Shown: positions 25,864 to 35,002 of the stretch, in pieces
Position numbering within the stretch: the stretch's first letter is position 1
Layout: each line of letters opens with the position of its first letter
Source of the DNA: Deltaproteobacteria bacterium
GTDB taxonomy: Bacteria; Myxococcota_A; Polyangia; Polyangiales; JADJMO01
NCBI GenBank assembly: GCA_025363655.1
Contig: JANYDK010000040.1
Location: 92,368 to 156,367 of the forward strand
Reading direction: 5' to 3'
Length of the DNA stretch: 64,000 nt
Translations under genes and position numbers: made by a program
Notes under the pieces: generated by a model
What the model was told of the DNA's origin: nothing
Databases searched by the model: none
What the model saw: the letters and a program-made list of their open reading frames with translations, nothing else

Positions 25864-27279
25864 CTACCTGACCGGCGGATCCTTCGGCGGATCGCCGTCC
25901 TTCTGGATGCACGAGGCGAGGTCGAAGAAGAAGAAGGCGAACGCCTCTTCGCCGGCCTTGATCGGCGTCTTGCACCCCGCGGGGAAGGACGCGTCGATGG
26001 TGTCGGTGCCGTTGATGTGCGCGTCGAGGTGCACGGCCTTACCGCACTGATCTTCGACCGGCTTGCCGACCGGCGTGTTGATGGTGATGAAGCGCGGGTT
26101 GTTGCTGGTGCCCGCGCCTCCCGAGACGCCGATGGAGCTGCCCCAGATTTGTGCCTTTTTCGGATCGGCTGGGGAGAAGTTGTTGAAGACGTAGTCGCAG
26201 GTGACCTTGCCGTAGGTGACCGTCTTGTCGACATACGAGAGCCAATCGGCGAGCGCCTTGCCCTTGGGGAAGGTCGTGTCGAGCGAGACCGGGTTGGTGC
26301 CGCCCGGTGCGCCGCCGGGGATCGGAGCGACCGCGCGCATGTTCGGGTCGGGGCTCGACTTGTACCAAAGGTACTGGAAATCCGTGGTGAAGATGCGTCC
26401 GCCGGCGTTGAGGTAGTCGTTGACCGCGGCGAACGACGTCGCGTCTTTCGTGGTCGGCATCTCCGAGCATTCGCAGGAGAAGATCGCGATGTCGTACTCC
26501 TTGAGCTTCGCGGCGTTCGACCAGAGCGTGCGTGCGTCCTTCATGCCGGCAGGACCGCCGGTGAGGAAGCCACCGCTCGGCGCGTAGAAGTGAACGGACG
26601 CGGCGCTGCCGTCGACGCCGAACTCGCTGGCGTCGAGGCCGATCTTCGGGAGCATGCACGAGAGCTTGTCGCAGCCGCCGACGGTGACCGCGATCTTGGG
26701 GATGTCGCCTTCCTTCTGGTTCTTCGGAAGGCGCGTCAGGTTGACGTCGGTGATCTTGGTCTCGGTGCACTCGGCGACGCTCGGCACGACCACCTGCCGG
26801 CGCCACTTCCCGAGCTGGATGACGAGCGGGATGCTGCTCCCGATCGGCACGTTTTTGAGGGTGAATTTGCCATGCGCGTCGGTCAGCGCGGTGGTGATCG
26901 GATCGCCGCTGGCGACGGCGCCGCACTTGTCGCAGGTCGCGCCTTTGGTCAGGGCGAGCGGCTTGAGGTTGGGGACGTAGACGATGACGTTGTAGAGCGG
27001 CAGCGTGCCGTTCGGCGCGTAGACGGTGCCGGTGAGCGTCGTGTCGCCGCCGCCGGGACACGGCTTCTGCTGACATCGCAGGCCGGTGCACCCTGGCGCA
27101 GGTCCGTCGAGCGAGACATCGAAGCCAGGGTCGGCGCCGGTGTCGAGCTTGAAGCCGCCGCTGTCGTCGTCGGTGCCGCCCTCGAGGTCGGGTTCGCCGC
27201 TGTCGCTCCTTCCTGCCGAGCAGGCGTAGACGAAGAACGCGAGGAGCGCGGCGGCAGCGACAGAGGAAGGGCGGCGCAT
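25864..27279 (-). CDS. Lipoprotein with carboxypeptidase-regulatory-like domain and GATase-like domain, paralogue 1
   Basis: ATG 27279 starts the lipoprotein signal (RRPSSVAAAALLAFFVYAC). The upstream in-frame extension is rejected. After an Asp/Gly-rich linker comes a beta-sandwich (TTLTGTVYAPNGTLPLYNVIVYVP ... DAHGKFTLKNVPIGSSIPLVI) of the carboxypeptidase-regulatory type. Paired cysteines CDKC sit in it. An alpha/beta region then reads LKEYDIAIFSCECSEMP, AAVNDYLNAGGRIFTTDFQYLWY and CGKAVHLDAHING. The same order, including the strand-end Cys and the late His, recurs in the lipoprotein at 56059-57402. The Cys/His arrangement recalls class I glutamine amidotransferase-like folds, without proof of catalysis. 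471 residues. Confidence 0.65.
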   Translation of the reverse strand: MRRPSSVAAAALLAFFVYACSAGRSDSGEPDLEGGTDDDSGGFKLDTGADPGFDVSLDGPAPGCTGLRCQQKPCPGGGDTTLTGTVYAPNGTLPLYNVIVYVPNLKPLALTKGATCDKCGAVASGDPITTALTDAHGKFTLKNVPIGSSIPLVIQLGKWRRQVVVPSVAECTETKITDVNLTRLPKNQKEGDIPKIAVTVGGCDKLSCMLPKIGLDASEFGVDGSAASVHFYAPSGGFLTGGPAGMKDARTLWSNAAKLKEYDIAIFSCECSEMPTTKDATSFAAVNDYLNAGGRIFTTDFQYLWYKSSPDPNMRAVAPIPGGAPGGTNPVSLDTTFPKGKALADWLSYVDKTVTYGKVTCDYVFNNFSPADPKKAQIWGSSIGVSGGAGTSNNPRFITINTPVGKPVEDQCGKAVHLDAHINGTDTIDASFPAGCKTPIKAGEEAFAFFFFDLASCIQKDGDPPKDPPVR

Positions 27280-27440
27280 GTTGTTGCCCAGGAGCAAGCA
27301 CCACGCCGCCGCTCTTGTCGAGTTCTGGCCGAAAGCCGGCCGACGACGGCCGAACTTTCGCGTGTGCTTGGCCGAAATCACGACGGTAGGGGGCGGGCCC
27401 CCTCTGTGGATTCCAGCAATCGAGGGAAAATCCCCCCAGA

Positions 27441-28592
27441 CTACTTCTTGGGTTCGGCGAGGTTGGCCATGAAGAGCTCTTTCGACTCGCGCGGCGTCGC
27501 CGTCGGCCTTCCGAGATCGGCGCGTGCGCCTTGGCGAATGCGCACTTCGAGGAGCGTCGGGCCTTCGGCGGCGACGAAACCCGGCAGAGTGGCCAGCAGC
27601 TCTGCGCGCGTCGTCGCCCGACGGACCGAGCGATAGAGGCTCGCGGTGGCGATGGCGCCGAAGTCGATGTCGAAGCCGACGGTCGGCTGTCCTCCGACGC
27701 TGTCGTGCGCGGCGTTGTTGAGGATGACGTGGTGGTAGTTCTTCGGCGCGAGATCGCCGATCGTCGAGAGGCCACCGAGGTGCATCAGCGCGGCACCGTC
27801 GCCGTCGAGACAGAAGACGGGACGCTCCGGCTTCTGCAAGGCGACGCCGAGCGCGATTTGCGACGCGTGCCCCATCGAACCGACGGTGAGGAAGTCGCTC
27901 CCCCGCGCTTGGCCATTCTTCACGCGATGCTCGAAGAGCTCACGCGAGGGCATGCCGGTGGTGCAGACGAAGAGCGCGCCGGGGGCGACCTTCGCGACCT
28001 CGTCGGCAAGGAGACCGATCGCGGCTTCGCGTGACAGATCGTAGCTGGCGGGCGTCTCGCGTTGCGACTTCAGCTTGTGCTTGTCGAAGGTGCCGGCGCG
28101 GACGAGGAGCGCGTACGGCGACTTCTTCTCGCTCATGTGCGCGATGGCGCGGGCGACGGCAGCGGTGGCTCCGTCGGCGTCGTCGGGAAGCACTTCGTGC
28201 TTGATTTCGAGGGCATCGAGGAGCGCGACCTGCACGCGACCCATCTTCACGTGCTGCGGCTCGTCCTTCTTCCCTGGCTCGCCGCGCCAACCGATGACGA
28301 GGAGCATGGGGATGGCATAGACCTCGGAGTCGACGAGCGACGTCAGCGGATTGACCGTGTTGCCGAACCCCGAGTTCTGCATGTACACGCACCCGAAGCG
28401 TCCGCTCGCGAGGTGGTAGCCGGCGGCGAGGGCCATCGCGCCGCCTTCGTTGGCGGTGATGACGTGGCGGTCGCGCGAGGTGGTGTCGGTGACGAACGCG
28501 CAGAAGTCCTTGAGGAGCGAGTCGGGGACGCCGGCGAAGAAGTCGATGCCGTTCTCGGCAAGAATGTGGTGGAAGCGTTTCGGCTCGAGCAC
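27441..28592 (-). CDS. aepY: Phosphonopyruvate decarboxylase (ThDP-dependent)
   Basis: This is a 383-residue ThDP enzyme of the short phosphonopyruvate/sulfopyruvate decarboxylase type. The N-terminal part opens NGIDFFAGVPDSLLKDFCAFV, and ITANEGGAMALAAGYHLASG supplies the catalytic Glu. FGCVYMQNSGFGNTVNPLTSL is strongly characteristic of AepY/Fom2. The pyrophosphate-binding motif is CLDGDGAALMHLGG, with HHVILNNAAHDSVGGQPTV. The family converts phosphonopyruvate to phosphonoacetaldehyde, a committed step of phosphonate biosynthesis. Its usual partner, PEP phosphomutase, is not in the window. A sulfopyruvate decarboxylase activity cannot be excluded. Confidence 0.85.
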   Translation of the reverse strand: MLEPKRFHHILAENGIDFFAGVPDSLLKDFCAFVTDTTSRDRHVITANEGGAMALAAGYHLASGRFGCVYMQNSGFGNTVNPLTSLVDSEVYAIPMLLVIGWRGEPGKKDEPQHVKMGRVQVALLDALEIKHEVLPDDADGATAAVARAIAHMSEKKSPYALLVRAGTFDKHKLKSQRETPASYDLSREAAIGLLADEVAKVAPGALFVCTTGMPSRELFEHRVKNGQARGSDFLTVGSMGHASQIALGVALQKPERPVFCLDGDGAALMHLGGLSTIGDLAPKNYHHVILNNAAHDSVGGQPTVGFDIDFGAIATASLYRSVRRATTRAELLATLPGFVAAEGPTLLEVRIRQGARADLGRPTATPRESKELFMANLAEPKK

Positions 28593-28669
28593 GGACGACC
28601 TCGGTGGGCTGTGGGTTGCGGGCGCAACCTAGACGAATGCTCGGAAGAACGCACGAACGTCGCATTTTG

Positions 28670-28731
28670 CCAAAGATCGCTTCGCGACTGTGGCCGTCCG
28701 ATCGATCTCGCTTCGCCCGGTCGCCGGACCG
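28670..28731 (+). repeat. Dispersed hairpin element, intergenic copy
   Basis: This 62-bp segment matches 62031-62092 across its whole length with scattered substitutions. It begins CCAAAGATCGC-TTC-GCGACTGTGG, a hairpin with one bulged A and one mismatch, and continues CCGTCCGATCGATCTCGC then CGGTCGCCGGACCG. It lies between the divergent decarboxylase and thioesterase genes. In the other two copies the same hairpin is maintained with compensating changes. Confidence 0.7.
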
Positions 28732-28785
28732 ACCCGGCGATTGACTCTCCCGCCTCCCTCGGATTCGCTCGATTCTCGTAGAGGC

Positions 28786-29220
28786 ATGGCCCGCGAAGAT
28801 TTTACCTTCATCCATTCATTGCGCGTCCGGTGGGCCGAGGTCGATCGGCAGGACGTCGTCTTCAACGGCCACTATTTCTTCTACTTCGACGTCGCCATCG
28901 GCGAGTACTGGCGGGCGATCGGGCTCCGCTATCCGAAAGACTTCCTCGAGGGCGGCACCGACGTCTACGCGATCAAGGCGAGCTCCGAGTTCCTCGGCTC
29001 GGCGTCGTATGACGACATGCTCGACATCGGCTGTCGTGCGGCGCGCATCGGGCGAACGTCGATTCGTTTTCTCTTCGAAATTTTCCGCGCGGGCGAGCTC
29101 ATCACCCACGGCGAGGTCGTCTACGTCAACGCCGACATCGCAACCCGCAAATCAGCGCCCCTCTCCGAGCTCGTGAAGGACGCGATTCGCGCCTTCGAGC
29201 GTGTGCCGCCCGAGACCTGA
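28786..29220 (+). CDS. 4-hydroxybenzoyl-CoA/acyl-CoA thioesterase-like hotdog protein
   Basis: ATG 28786 gives a 144-residue hotdog protein. The motif RVRWAEVDRQDVVFNGHYFFYFDVAIGEYWRAIGL is the 4HBT signature with the Asp nucleophile/base position (WAEVD...N.H). The family hydrolyses acyl- or aryl-CoA thioesters. An in-frame ATG at 28690 would begin inside the dispersed repeat and add repeat-encoded residues; it is rejected. The next gene follows within ~10 bp, so the two are likely cotranscribed. Confidence 0.85.
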   Translation: MAREDFTFIHSLRVRWAEVDRQDVVFNGHYFFYFDVAIGEYWRAIGLRYPKDFLEGGTDVYAIKASSEFLGSASYDDMLDIGCRAARIGRTSIRFLFEIFRAGELITHGEVVYVNADIATRKSAPLSELVKDAIRAFERVPPET

Positions 29221-29230
29221 GAGAGTCGCG

Positions 29231-29764
29231 ATGATCGACACCGGCTGCCTCCACGCGACCTTCGCCGCCTTCCTCGTGACCTCGGTCGCGACGTCGCTCT
29301 TGGCGTGCGCCACCAGCAAAGACAAGCCGAGCGCGGCGCCGAGCGTGACTCCGCCGATCACCGAGGGCGACGTCGCCAAGGTCCTCGACGACTGGCACGA
29401 CGCTGCCGCGCGCTCCGACGAAGAGCGCTATTTCAGGCACTTCGCCGACGGTGGCGTCTTCCTCGGCACCGACGCGACCGAGCACTGGGACGTCGCCGCC
29501 TTCCGCGCCTACGCGCACCCGAGGTTCGCCGAGGGCAAGGGTTGGGCGATGCACGCCATCTCACGTCACGTCACGGTCTCGCGTGATGGCGTGACCGCGT
29601 GGTTCGACGAAGCGCTCGAGACCAAGAACCTCGGGCCTGCGCGCGGCAGCGGGGTGCTCGTACGAGACGCTGCGGGGACGTTGCGCATCGCTCAATACGT
29701 GCTCTCCGTCACGGTGCCGAACGAGCGCTTCGGGAAGGTCAAGGCGGTGCTGGAAGCGCCGTGA
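29231..29764 (+). CDS. NTF2-like (SnoaL/DUF4440-type) lipoprotein
   Basis: From ATG 29231 the protein is 177 residues. A signal with lipobox-like LLAC is followed by a Thr/Pro linker and an NTF2-like domain. Features of it are VLDDWHDAAARSDEERYFRHFADGGVFLGTDATEHW, then FRAYAHPRFAEGKGWAM and HVTVSRDGVTAWFDEAL. Such domains form open conical pockets in enzymes or binding proteins, and many are calcium/calmodulin-associated or DUF4440 proteins of unknown ligand. It follows the thioesterase by 10 bp. Confidence 0.7.
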   Translation: MIDTGCLHATFAAFLVTSVATSLLACATSKDKPSAAPSVTPPITEGDVAKVLDDWHDAAARSDEERYFRHFADGGVFLGTDATEHWDVAAFRAYAHPRFAEGKGWAMHAISRHVTVSRDGVTAWFDEALETKNLGPARGSGVLVRDAAGTLRIAQYVLSVTVPNERFGKVKAVLEAP

Positions 29765-29780
29765 GGCGAAATGAAGAGCC

Positions 29781-30527
29781 TCAGCGCCCCCGCACCGATT
29801 TCGGCGGCGGTGGGAGGCTCGATCGCCTCGGCCGCTCGAGGGGAAGACCGAGCGCGGGGAGCGAAAAATCGAGCGGTGGAAGGCCCAGCTCGGTGAGCGA
29901 CGCCTGCACGCGTGAGAACGGCTTGCTCCCGAAAAAGCCGCGATAGGCCGAGAGCGGCGAAGGGTGCACGCCTTCGAGGACGCGGTGCTTCGCGGCGTCG
30001 AGCAGCTTCGCCTTCTTCTTCGCCTCGTTGCCGAAGAGGAGGAACACCGCCGGCTGCTCGCGCGCGGAGATCACGCGGAGGATCGCATCGGTGAAGGTCT
30101 CCCAACCGTGTCCTTGATGCGACGCCGACTCGCCCTCGCGGACGGTGAGCACGCTGTTGAGGAGGAGGACGCCTCGTCGCGCCCACGGAGTGAGATCTCC
30201 GTTGTCGGGGAAGGGCAGGCCGAGATCGGTCTCCCTCTCGCGGAGCAAATTGGCCAGCGATGGCGGATGCGCGATGCCCGGCGGCACGCTGAGGCAGAGG
30301 CCGTGCGCTTGGCCAGGAGCGATGTACGGATCCTGTCCGAGGAGCACGAGCCGTACTTCCTCGAGCGGCGTCTCGAGAAGCGCGGAGAAGACCAGATCTT
30401 CGGGCGGGAAGACGGTGGCGAGCCGACGCTCTTCGTCGACGAACGCCGAGAGCTCGGAAAAATAGGGCGCTGCGAGCTCTCCGGCGAGGGCGTCGTTCCA
30501 TGAGCGAGGCAGTCGCGGCAGCCGCAC
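29781..30527 (-). CDS. ung: Uracil-DNA glycosylase (family 1)
   Basis: The 248-residue protein has all the UDG family 1 motifs. The water-activating loop is GQDPYIAPGQAHGLCLSVPPG, the uracil-binding Asn is in LLLNSVLTVREGESASHQGHGW, and the DNA-intercalation/leucine loop is HPSPLSAYRGFFG. It excises uracil from DNA to start base-excision repair. The start is a GTG at 30527. The C-terminal Pro/Arg/Ser tail (about 25 residues, ending KSVRGR) is longer than usual and probably disordered. Confidence 0.93.
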   Translation of the reverse strand: MRLPRLPRSWNDALAGELAAPYFSELSAFVDEERRLATVFPPEDLVFSALLETPLEEVRLVLLGQDPYIAPGQAHGLCLSVPPGIAHPPSLANLLRERETDLGLPFPDNGDLTPWARRGVLLLNSVLTVREGESASHQGHGWETFTDAILRVISAREQPAVFLLFGNEAKKKAKLLDAAKHRVLEGVHPSPLSAYRGFFGSKPFSRVQASLTELGLPPLDFSLPALGLPLERPRRSSLPPPPKSVRGR

Positions 30528-30544
30528 CGTCGCTCGCTAGCACG

Positions 30545-31603
30545 TCACTTCGAGCGCACGTACACGATCTCGTTCTCCCACAGCTCGCGCATGTCCTTGA
30601 TGCCGTCGCTGTCGGCGTCGACGGCTTCGGCATCGTAGGGAGCGAAGCCATTGACGATGACCCGACCGGAGTGGGTGACCGCAATGCCACCCGATCCGCT
30701 GGCGCTGTCGAGGCGCGCCGCGAAGAAGCCGGCACCCGTGAGGGTGAGCGCGTCACCATTGTCGGAGAGATCGGTGATGCCCGTCATGGGAGAGGGGAGG
30801 GTCTCTTTGAGCGAGAAGAGATCGACCGTCGCCACGTCCTTGTAGACGTTGCGCCACGAGCCATACGTCGCCGTCGTCACGCCGAGCGCGGGGGCGAGGC
30901 TGGCGGTGGTGCCGCTGCCGTTGTTCAGATCCCAATACGCGAAGACGAGGCGACCGGTGACGGCCCAGGTTGCGACGCGAGTGGCGACGGTGGTCGGGAG
31001 ATAGTTGTATCCCGAGTCGACGACGATCAAGTCGTAGCCGCTGGCATCGAACGCGCTGTCGAAGGCGGTCTCGTCTTCTCCGCCGTATTTCACGGCGCCG
31101 CCGAGCGCAGTGACCGCCGAGGTCGCGACCGTGCTTCCGGTGTCGACGAAGACGATCGCGCTGAACGTCACGCCGGTGTCTGGAGGCGGCGCCGTGTCCG
31201 GGGGTGGCGTGGTGTCGGGAGGTGGCGTGGTGTCGGGAGGTGGCGTGGCATCCGTGGGAGGCGTCGTGTCGGTGGGCGGTTTGGTGTCGACGAGCGCAGT
31301 GTCGAGCGTGGCGGTGTCCGCGGGCGAGCCGTCGACGCCGACCGAGGTGTCGCTCGCGACCGTCGAGTCGCTGCTCGCGGGCGTCGTGTCGGGTGCCCCA
31401 GCGTCGTGGTTGATGGTGTGCGTGTCGGGCCTTCCGGTGTCTTCGGCGAAGATCGAGCTGTCCAAGCCGCCATGTCCGGAATCGAAGTTGGTGCCTGGCT
31501 CGACATCACCGGTGCCAGTCGCGCACGCGGCGAGGGCCACGAGAGCGGGCAGGATCGAAGAGGCGAGGAGCGCGCGCCTCCGAGACTCGTCGAACATGCG
31601 CAT
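30545..31603 (-). CDS. Lipoprotein with Pro-Asp-Thr repeat stalk
   Basis: From ATG 31603 (or 31597) the protein is ~352 residues. The signal ends at a lipobox-like ALAAC. A long low-complexity stalk follows, with tandem TPPPDT units. The C-terminal ~200 residues form one alpha/beta domain ([79 protein letters not shown]). The sequence resembles a flavodoxin-like or GATase-like Rossmann core that senses or binds something outside the cell, but I recognise no family. The late [12 protein letters not shown] resembles a thrombospondin type 3 or EF-hand-like calcium site. Confidence 0.6.
   Translation of the reverse strand: MRMFDESRRRALLASSILPALVALAACATGTGDVEPGTNFDSGHGGLDSSIFAEDTGRPDTHTINHDAGAPDTTPASSDSTVASDTSVGVDGSPADTATLDTALVDTKPPTDTTPPTDATPPPDTTPPPDTTPPPDTAPPPDTGVTFSAIVFVDTGSTVATSAVTALGGAVKYGGEDETAFDSAFDASGYDLIVVDSGYNYLPTTVATRVATWAVTGRLVFAYWDLNNGSGTTASLAPALGVTTATYGSWRNVYKDVATVDLFSLKETLPSPMTGITDLSDNGDALTLTGAGFFAARLDSASGSGGIAVTHSGRVIVNGFAPYDAEAVDADSDGIKDMRELWENEIVYVRSK
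31180..31280 (-). repeat. 18-bp tandem repeats encoding PPPDTT stalk
   Basis: On the plus strand the sequence repeats GTGTCGGGAGGTGGCGTG-like units. On the minus strand these encode TPPPDT tandems of the lipoprotein stalk. Copy number could vary without a frameshift. Confidence 0.65.
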
Positions 31604-31823
31604 GCGTCCATTGGGGCATTCACGATGGACATGGGCAACCTCGAGCACGCTAACGAACGTACCCATTGGAAAGCATCCGTCTCCGGCGGCGCCGAGTGAC
31701 GCGCCGACGCGGGAATTTGCGCGTGGTGATTCGATTCATGCGCAAGCCCGTGCCCGGTTGCTCCCGTTGCTCCACTTCAAAATGCGCGTTGTCCAGCCCT
31801 TCCCGGCGTATCCTCCGGCCTCG

Positions 31824-33461
31824 ATGCGCATCGGGATCCCGAAGGAGACCCTGGCGGGCGAGCGCCGGGTCGCGGCCACGCCGGAGTCGACGAAGAAGCT
31901 TCGTGACCTCGGGTTCGAAGTCGCGATCGAGCGCGGTGCAGGGGAAGCCTCGGGCTATCTCGACGACGCGTACGTCGCAGCGGGTGCCGAGCTCGTGACA
32001 GGCGAAGGCGAAGACGCCGCGTTCGCCGCCGACGTCGTGCTCAAGGTTCGGCCGCCGACACCGATCGAGATCGCGCGCCTGCACGAACGGTCGATCGTCG
32101 TCTCGCTCATGCAACCCGAGCGCGATCCCGAGCTCGAGGGTCACCTCGTCGCGCGCAAGGTCACGGCGATCGCGCTCGAGCGCATCCCGCGGGTCACGCG
32201 CGCACAAAAAATGGACGTGCTGAGCTCGATGGCGAACCTCGCCGGTTATCGCGCGGTCATCGAGGCCGCGGCACACTTGCCTGGTTTTTTCGGTCCGCAG
32301 GTGACCGCAGCGGGTTCATCGCCGCCGGCCAAGGTGCTGATCATCGGCGCGGGTGTCGCCGGTCTCGCGTCCATCGCCGCCGCGCGCGCGCTCGGCGCCG
32401 ACGTCCGTGCATTCGACACGCGTGCGGCTGCCCGCGAGCAAGTCGAGAGCCTCGGCGCCAAGTTCCTCGAAGTCGAAATGACCGAGAGCGGCGAGGGCGG
32501 CGGCGGCTACGCGAAGCTGATGAGCCCCGAGTTCATCGCCGCCGAAATGGCCCTTTTCCGTGCGCAGGCGGCGGAGGTCGACGTCATCATCACGACCGCG
32601 CTGGTCCCCGGCGCGAAGGCCCCGACGCTCGTGCCGCGTGACGTCGTCGAGGCCCTTCGTCGCGGCTCGGTGGTGGTCGATCTCGCGGCCGAGCAAGGCG
32701 GCAACTGCGAGCTCACCGTGCCGGGCGAGGTCGTCGATCATCGCGGCGTGAAAATTCTCGGCTTCACCGATTTGACGAGCCGAATGGCCAACGTCGCCAG
32801 CCGCCTCTTCGCGACCAACCTCGTGCACCTCATCACCGACATGACGGGCAAGGCGGGCGCGGCGGCGTTCAAGGTCGATCTCGACGACGAGGTGGTGCGT
32901 CCCGCCGTCCTCGTCTTCGAAGGCGAAAAGCTCCCGCCGCCTCCGCGCAAAGAGCCGACACCGCCGAAGAAGCCGCCGGTCAAGAGCATCAAGCCACCGC
33001 CGCCCGAAGCGAAGGCGACGCAACAGAAAATCATGTCTCCGGCGCGTCGCGCGTGGGGCACGACCGGCGTCGGGCTCGTCGTCATCGCCGGCGTCTTCGT
33101 CATGGGTCGCTTCGCGCCGCAGGAGTTCACGCAGCACTTCACCGTCTTCGTCCTCGCGTGCTTCGTCGGTTGGCAGGTCATCTGGAGCGTCAGTCCGTCG
33201 TTGCACACGCCGCTGATGAGCGTCACCAACGCGATCAGCGGCATCATCGTCGTCGGCGGCATGTTGCAAATCGGCGCCGATGCGGGCGTCGCGTCGCTCC
33301 TCGGCGCGTTCGCGGTGCTCCTCGCCACCATCAACATCTCGGGCGGCTTTCTCGTCACCCAACGCATGCTGCGGATGTTTCGACGTGACCCCGACGCAGC
33401 TCCCAAGAGCAGCGGTCACGTGAGTCACGCGAAGGGTCACGCGAAGGGTGGCGCGCGATGA
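31824..33461 (+). CDS. pntA: NAD(P) transhydrogenase subunit alpha (fused PntA)
   Basis: ATG 31824 begins [20 protein letters not shown], the alanine-dehydrogenase/PNT N-terminus. The NAD-binding domain has [24 protein letters not shown] and ends with the conserved [17 protein letters not shown] segment. A Pro/Lys-rich linker (about residues 360-400) joins it to a membrane domain with at least three hydrophobic helices ([51 protein letters not shown]). This is the fused alpha subunit rather than split PntAA/PntAB. Together with PntB it couples proton translocation to hydride transfer from NADH to NADP+. 545 residues. Confidence 0.93.
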   Translation: MRIGIPKETLAGERRVAATPESTKKLRDLGFEVAIERGAGEASGYLDDAYVAAGAELVTGEGEDAAFAADVVLKVRPPTPIEIARLHERSIVVSLMQPERDPELEGHLVARKVTAIALERIPRVTRAQKMDVLSSMANLAGYRAVIEAAAHLPGFFGPQVTAAGSSPPAKVLIIGAGVAGLASIAAARALGADVRAFDTRAAAREQVESLGAKFLEVEMTESGEGGGGYAKLMSPEFIAAEMALFRAQAAEVDVIITTALVPGAKAPTLVPRDVVEALRRGSVVVDLAAEQGGNCELTVPGEVVDHRGVKILGFTDLTSRMANVASRLFATNLVHLITDMTGKAGAAAFKVDLDDEVVRPAVLVFEGEKLPPPPRKEPTPPKKPPVKSIKPPPPEAKATQQKIMSPARRAWGTTGVGLVVIAGVFVMGRFAPQEFTQHFTVFVLACFVGWQVIWSVSPSLHTPLMSVTNAISGIIVVGGMLQIGADAGVASLLGAFAVLLATINISGGFLVTQRMLRMFRRDPDAAPKSSGHVSHAKGHAKGGAR

Positions 33462-34873
33462 ACCCGGGTGTCATCTCCGTCGCTTATCTGATCGCGGGCG
33501 TGCTCTTCATCCGCAGCCTCGGCGGCCTCTCCAAGCAAGAGACGGCGAAGGACGGCAACCTCTACGGCATGGTCGGGATGGCGCTCGCCGTCGTCGTCAC
33601 CGCCATCATGTGGTCGTCGGGTGCGGGCGCGGGTTCGCGCTCCGGACTCGCGCTCCTCGGCGGCGCGGTGCTCATCGGCACGCTCATCGGCTCCGGCCTC
33701 GCGCGTCGCGTCGAGATGACCGGCATGCCCGAGCTCGTCGCGGTGCTCCACAGCTTCGTCGGTCTCGCGGCGGTGCTCGTTGGGCTCTCGTCGTATCTCT
33801 CGATGCACGAAGGGGCGCTCCTGCCGGCCGAACGCGAGGTGCACCTGGTCGAGATTTGGGTCGGCATCGCCGTCGGCGCGCTCACCTTCACCGGCAGCAT
33901 CATCGCCTGGGCGAAGCTCAAGGGCTCGATCTCGGGCAAGCCGCTGCTTCTTCCTGGTCGGCATCTGCTCAACGCCGTCATCGCCATCGCCATCGTCGGC
34001 CTCGCAGTGCCGTTCGTGCGAGCGTCCGCGCCCTCGGGCACGCTCTTCGTCTTGCTCATGACGGCCATCGCTGGCGGGCTCGGAATTCACCTCGTGATGG
34101 CCATCGGCGGCGCCGACATGCCCGTCGTCGTCTCGCTCCTCAACAGCTATTCGGGCTGGGCGGCAGCGTCGGCGGGCTTCGTCCTCGCCAACGATCTCCT
34201 CATCGTCACCGGCGCGCTCGTCGGTGCCAGCGGCACCATCCTCTCGATCATCATGTGTCGCGCGATGAACCGCTCGATCCTCAGCGTCGTCTTCGGGGGT
34301 TTCGGCACCGGCGATTCGAAATCGAGCGCGGCGCCGGCCACTGGCGAGGTGCACGAGCTGAAGGCAGGCGAGGTCGCCGAGCGGCTCACGGCTGCCAAAT
34401 CCGTGATCATCGTCCCCGGCTACGGCATGGCGGTCGCGCGCGCGCAGCAGGCGGTCAACGAGCTGACCCGCATCCTCCGCGACAAGGGCGTGAAGGTGCA
34501 GTTCGCCATTCACCCCGTCGCGGGGCGCCTCCCTGGTCACATGAACGTGCTTCTCGCGGAGGCGGGCGTTCCTTACGACATCGTCCACGAGATGGACGAA
34601 ATCAACCACGAGTTCAGCACGACCGACGTCGTCCTCGTCATCGGCGCCAACGACGTCGTCAACCCCGGCGCGCTCGACGATCCGGGGAGCCCCATCTACG
34701 GAATGCCTGTTTTGGAGGTCTGGAAGAGCAAGCTGGTGGTGGTCTTCAAGCGCGGCATGGCGGCGGGCTATGCCGGCGTGGAGAACCCGCTCTTCTTCCA
34801 CGACAACTGCCGGATGCTCTTCGGCGACGCGAAGAAGTCGATGGACGCGCTCGTCACCGCGACGCGCGAATAG
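33458..34873 (+). CDS. pntB: NAD(P) transhydrogenase subunit beta
   Basis: The ATG overlaps the pntA stop (ATGA), so the two are translationally coupled. The 471-residue protein has an N-terminal membrane domain with multiple helices ([66 protein letters not shown]). A C-terminal NADP(H)-binding domain follows, with [15 protein letters not shown] and [17 protein letters not shown], then [14 protein letters not shown]. The length is typical. The pair supplies NADPH from the proton-motive force. Confidence 0.94.
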   Translation: MNPGVISVAYLIAGVLFIRSLGGLSKQETAKDGNLYGMVGMALAVVVTAIMWSSGAGAGSRSGLALLGGAVLIGTLIGSGLARRVEMTGMPELVAVLHSFVGLAAVLVGLSSYLSMHEGALLPAEREVHLVEIWVGIAVGALTFTGSIIAWAKLKGSISGKPLLLPGRHLLNAVIAIAIVGLAVPFVRASAPSGTLFVLLMTAIAGGLGIHLVMAIGGADMPVVVSLLNSYSGWAAASAGFVLANDLLIVTGALVGASGTILSIIMCRAMNRSILSVVFGGFGTGDSKSSAAPATGEVHELKAGEVAERLTAAKSVIIVPGYGMAVARAQQAVNELTRILRDKGVKVQFAIHPVAGRLPGHMNVLLAEAGVPYDIVHEMDEINHEFSTTDVVLVIGANDVVNPGALDDPGSPIYGMPVLEVWKSKLVVVFKRGMAAGYAGVENPLFFHDNCRMLFGDAKKSMDALVTATRE

Positions 34874-34888
34874 AACGGCAGAGGCGAG

Positions 34889-34984
34889 ATGCGCGCGCCG
34901 AACTTCGCTCTCGGGTTCGTGCTCATCGCGATTCTCGGATGCACCAAGAGCGATCCGCCGACGAAGGTCGGCCCGGCTGGGTGA
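34889..34984 (+). CDS. Tiny 31-residue lipoprotein
   Basis: ATG 34889 to TGA 34984 encodes 31 residues. A hydrophobic signal (APNFALGFVLIAILGC) ends in a good lipobox (ILGC), followed by TKSDPPTKVGPAG. A GGCGAG ribosome-binding-like sequence lies just upstream. It follows pntB by 15 bp, so it probably shares the operon transcript. After processing it would leave a ~14-residue lipopeptide. It may be a genuine micro-lipoprotein or a degraded remnant of a larger lipoprotein gene. Confidence is limited by its size. Confidence 0.45.
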   Translation: MRAPNFALGFVLIAILGCTKSDPPTKVGPAG

Positions 34985-35002
34985 GTGCAACGCAAGCGGG
35001 GG

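Noticed and set aside
29763..29786. TGAGGC/GCCTCA inverted repeat between the NTF2-like gene and ung
   Set aside because: The stem is only 6 bp with a 10-nt loop and no T-run, so I do not call it a terminator.
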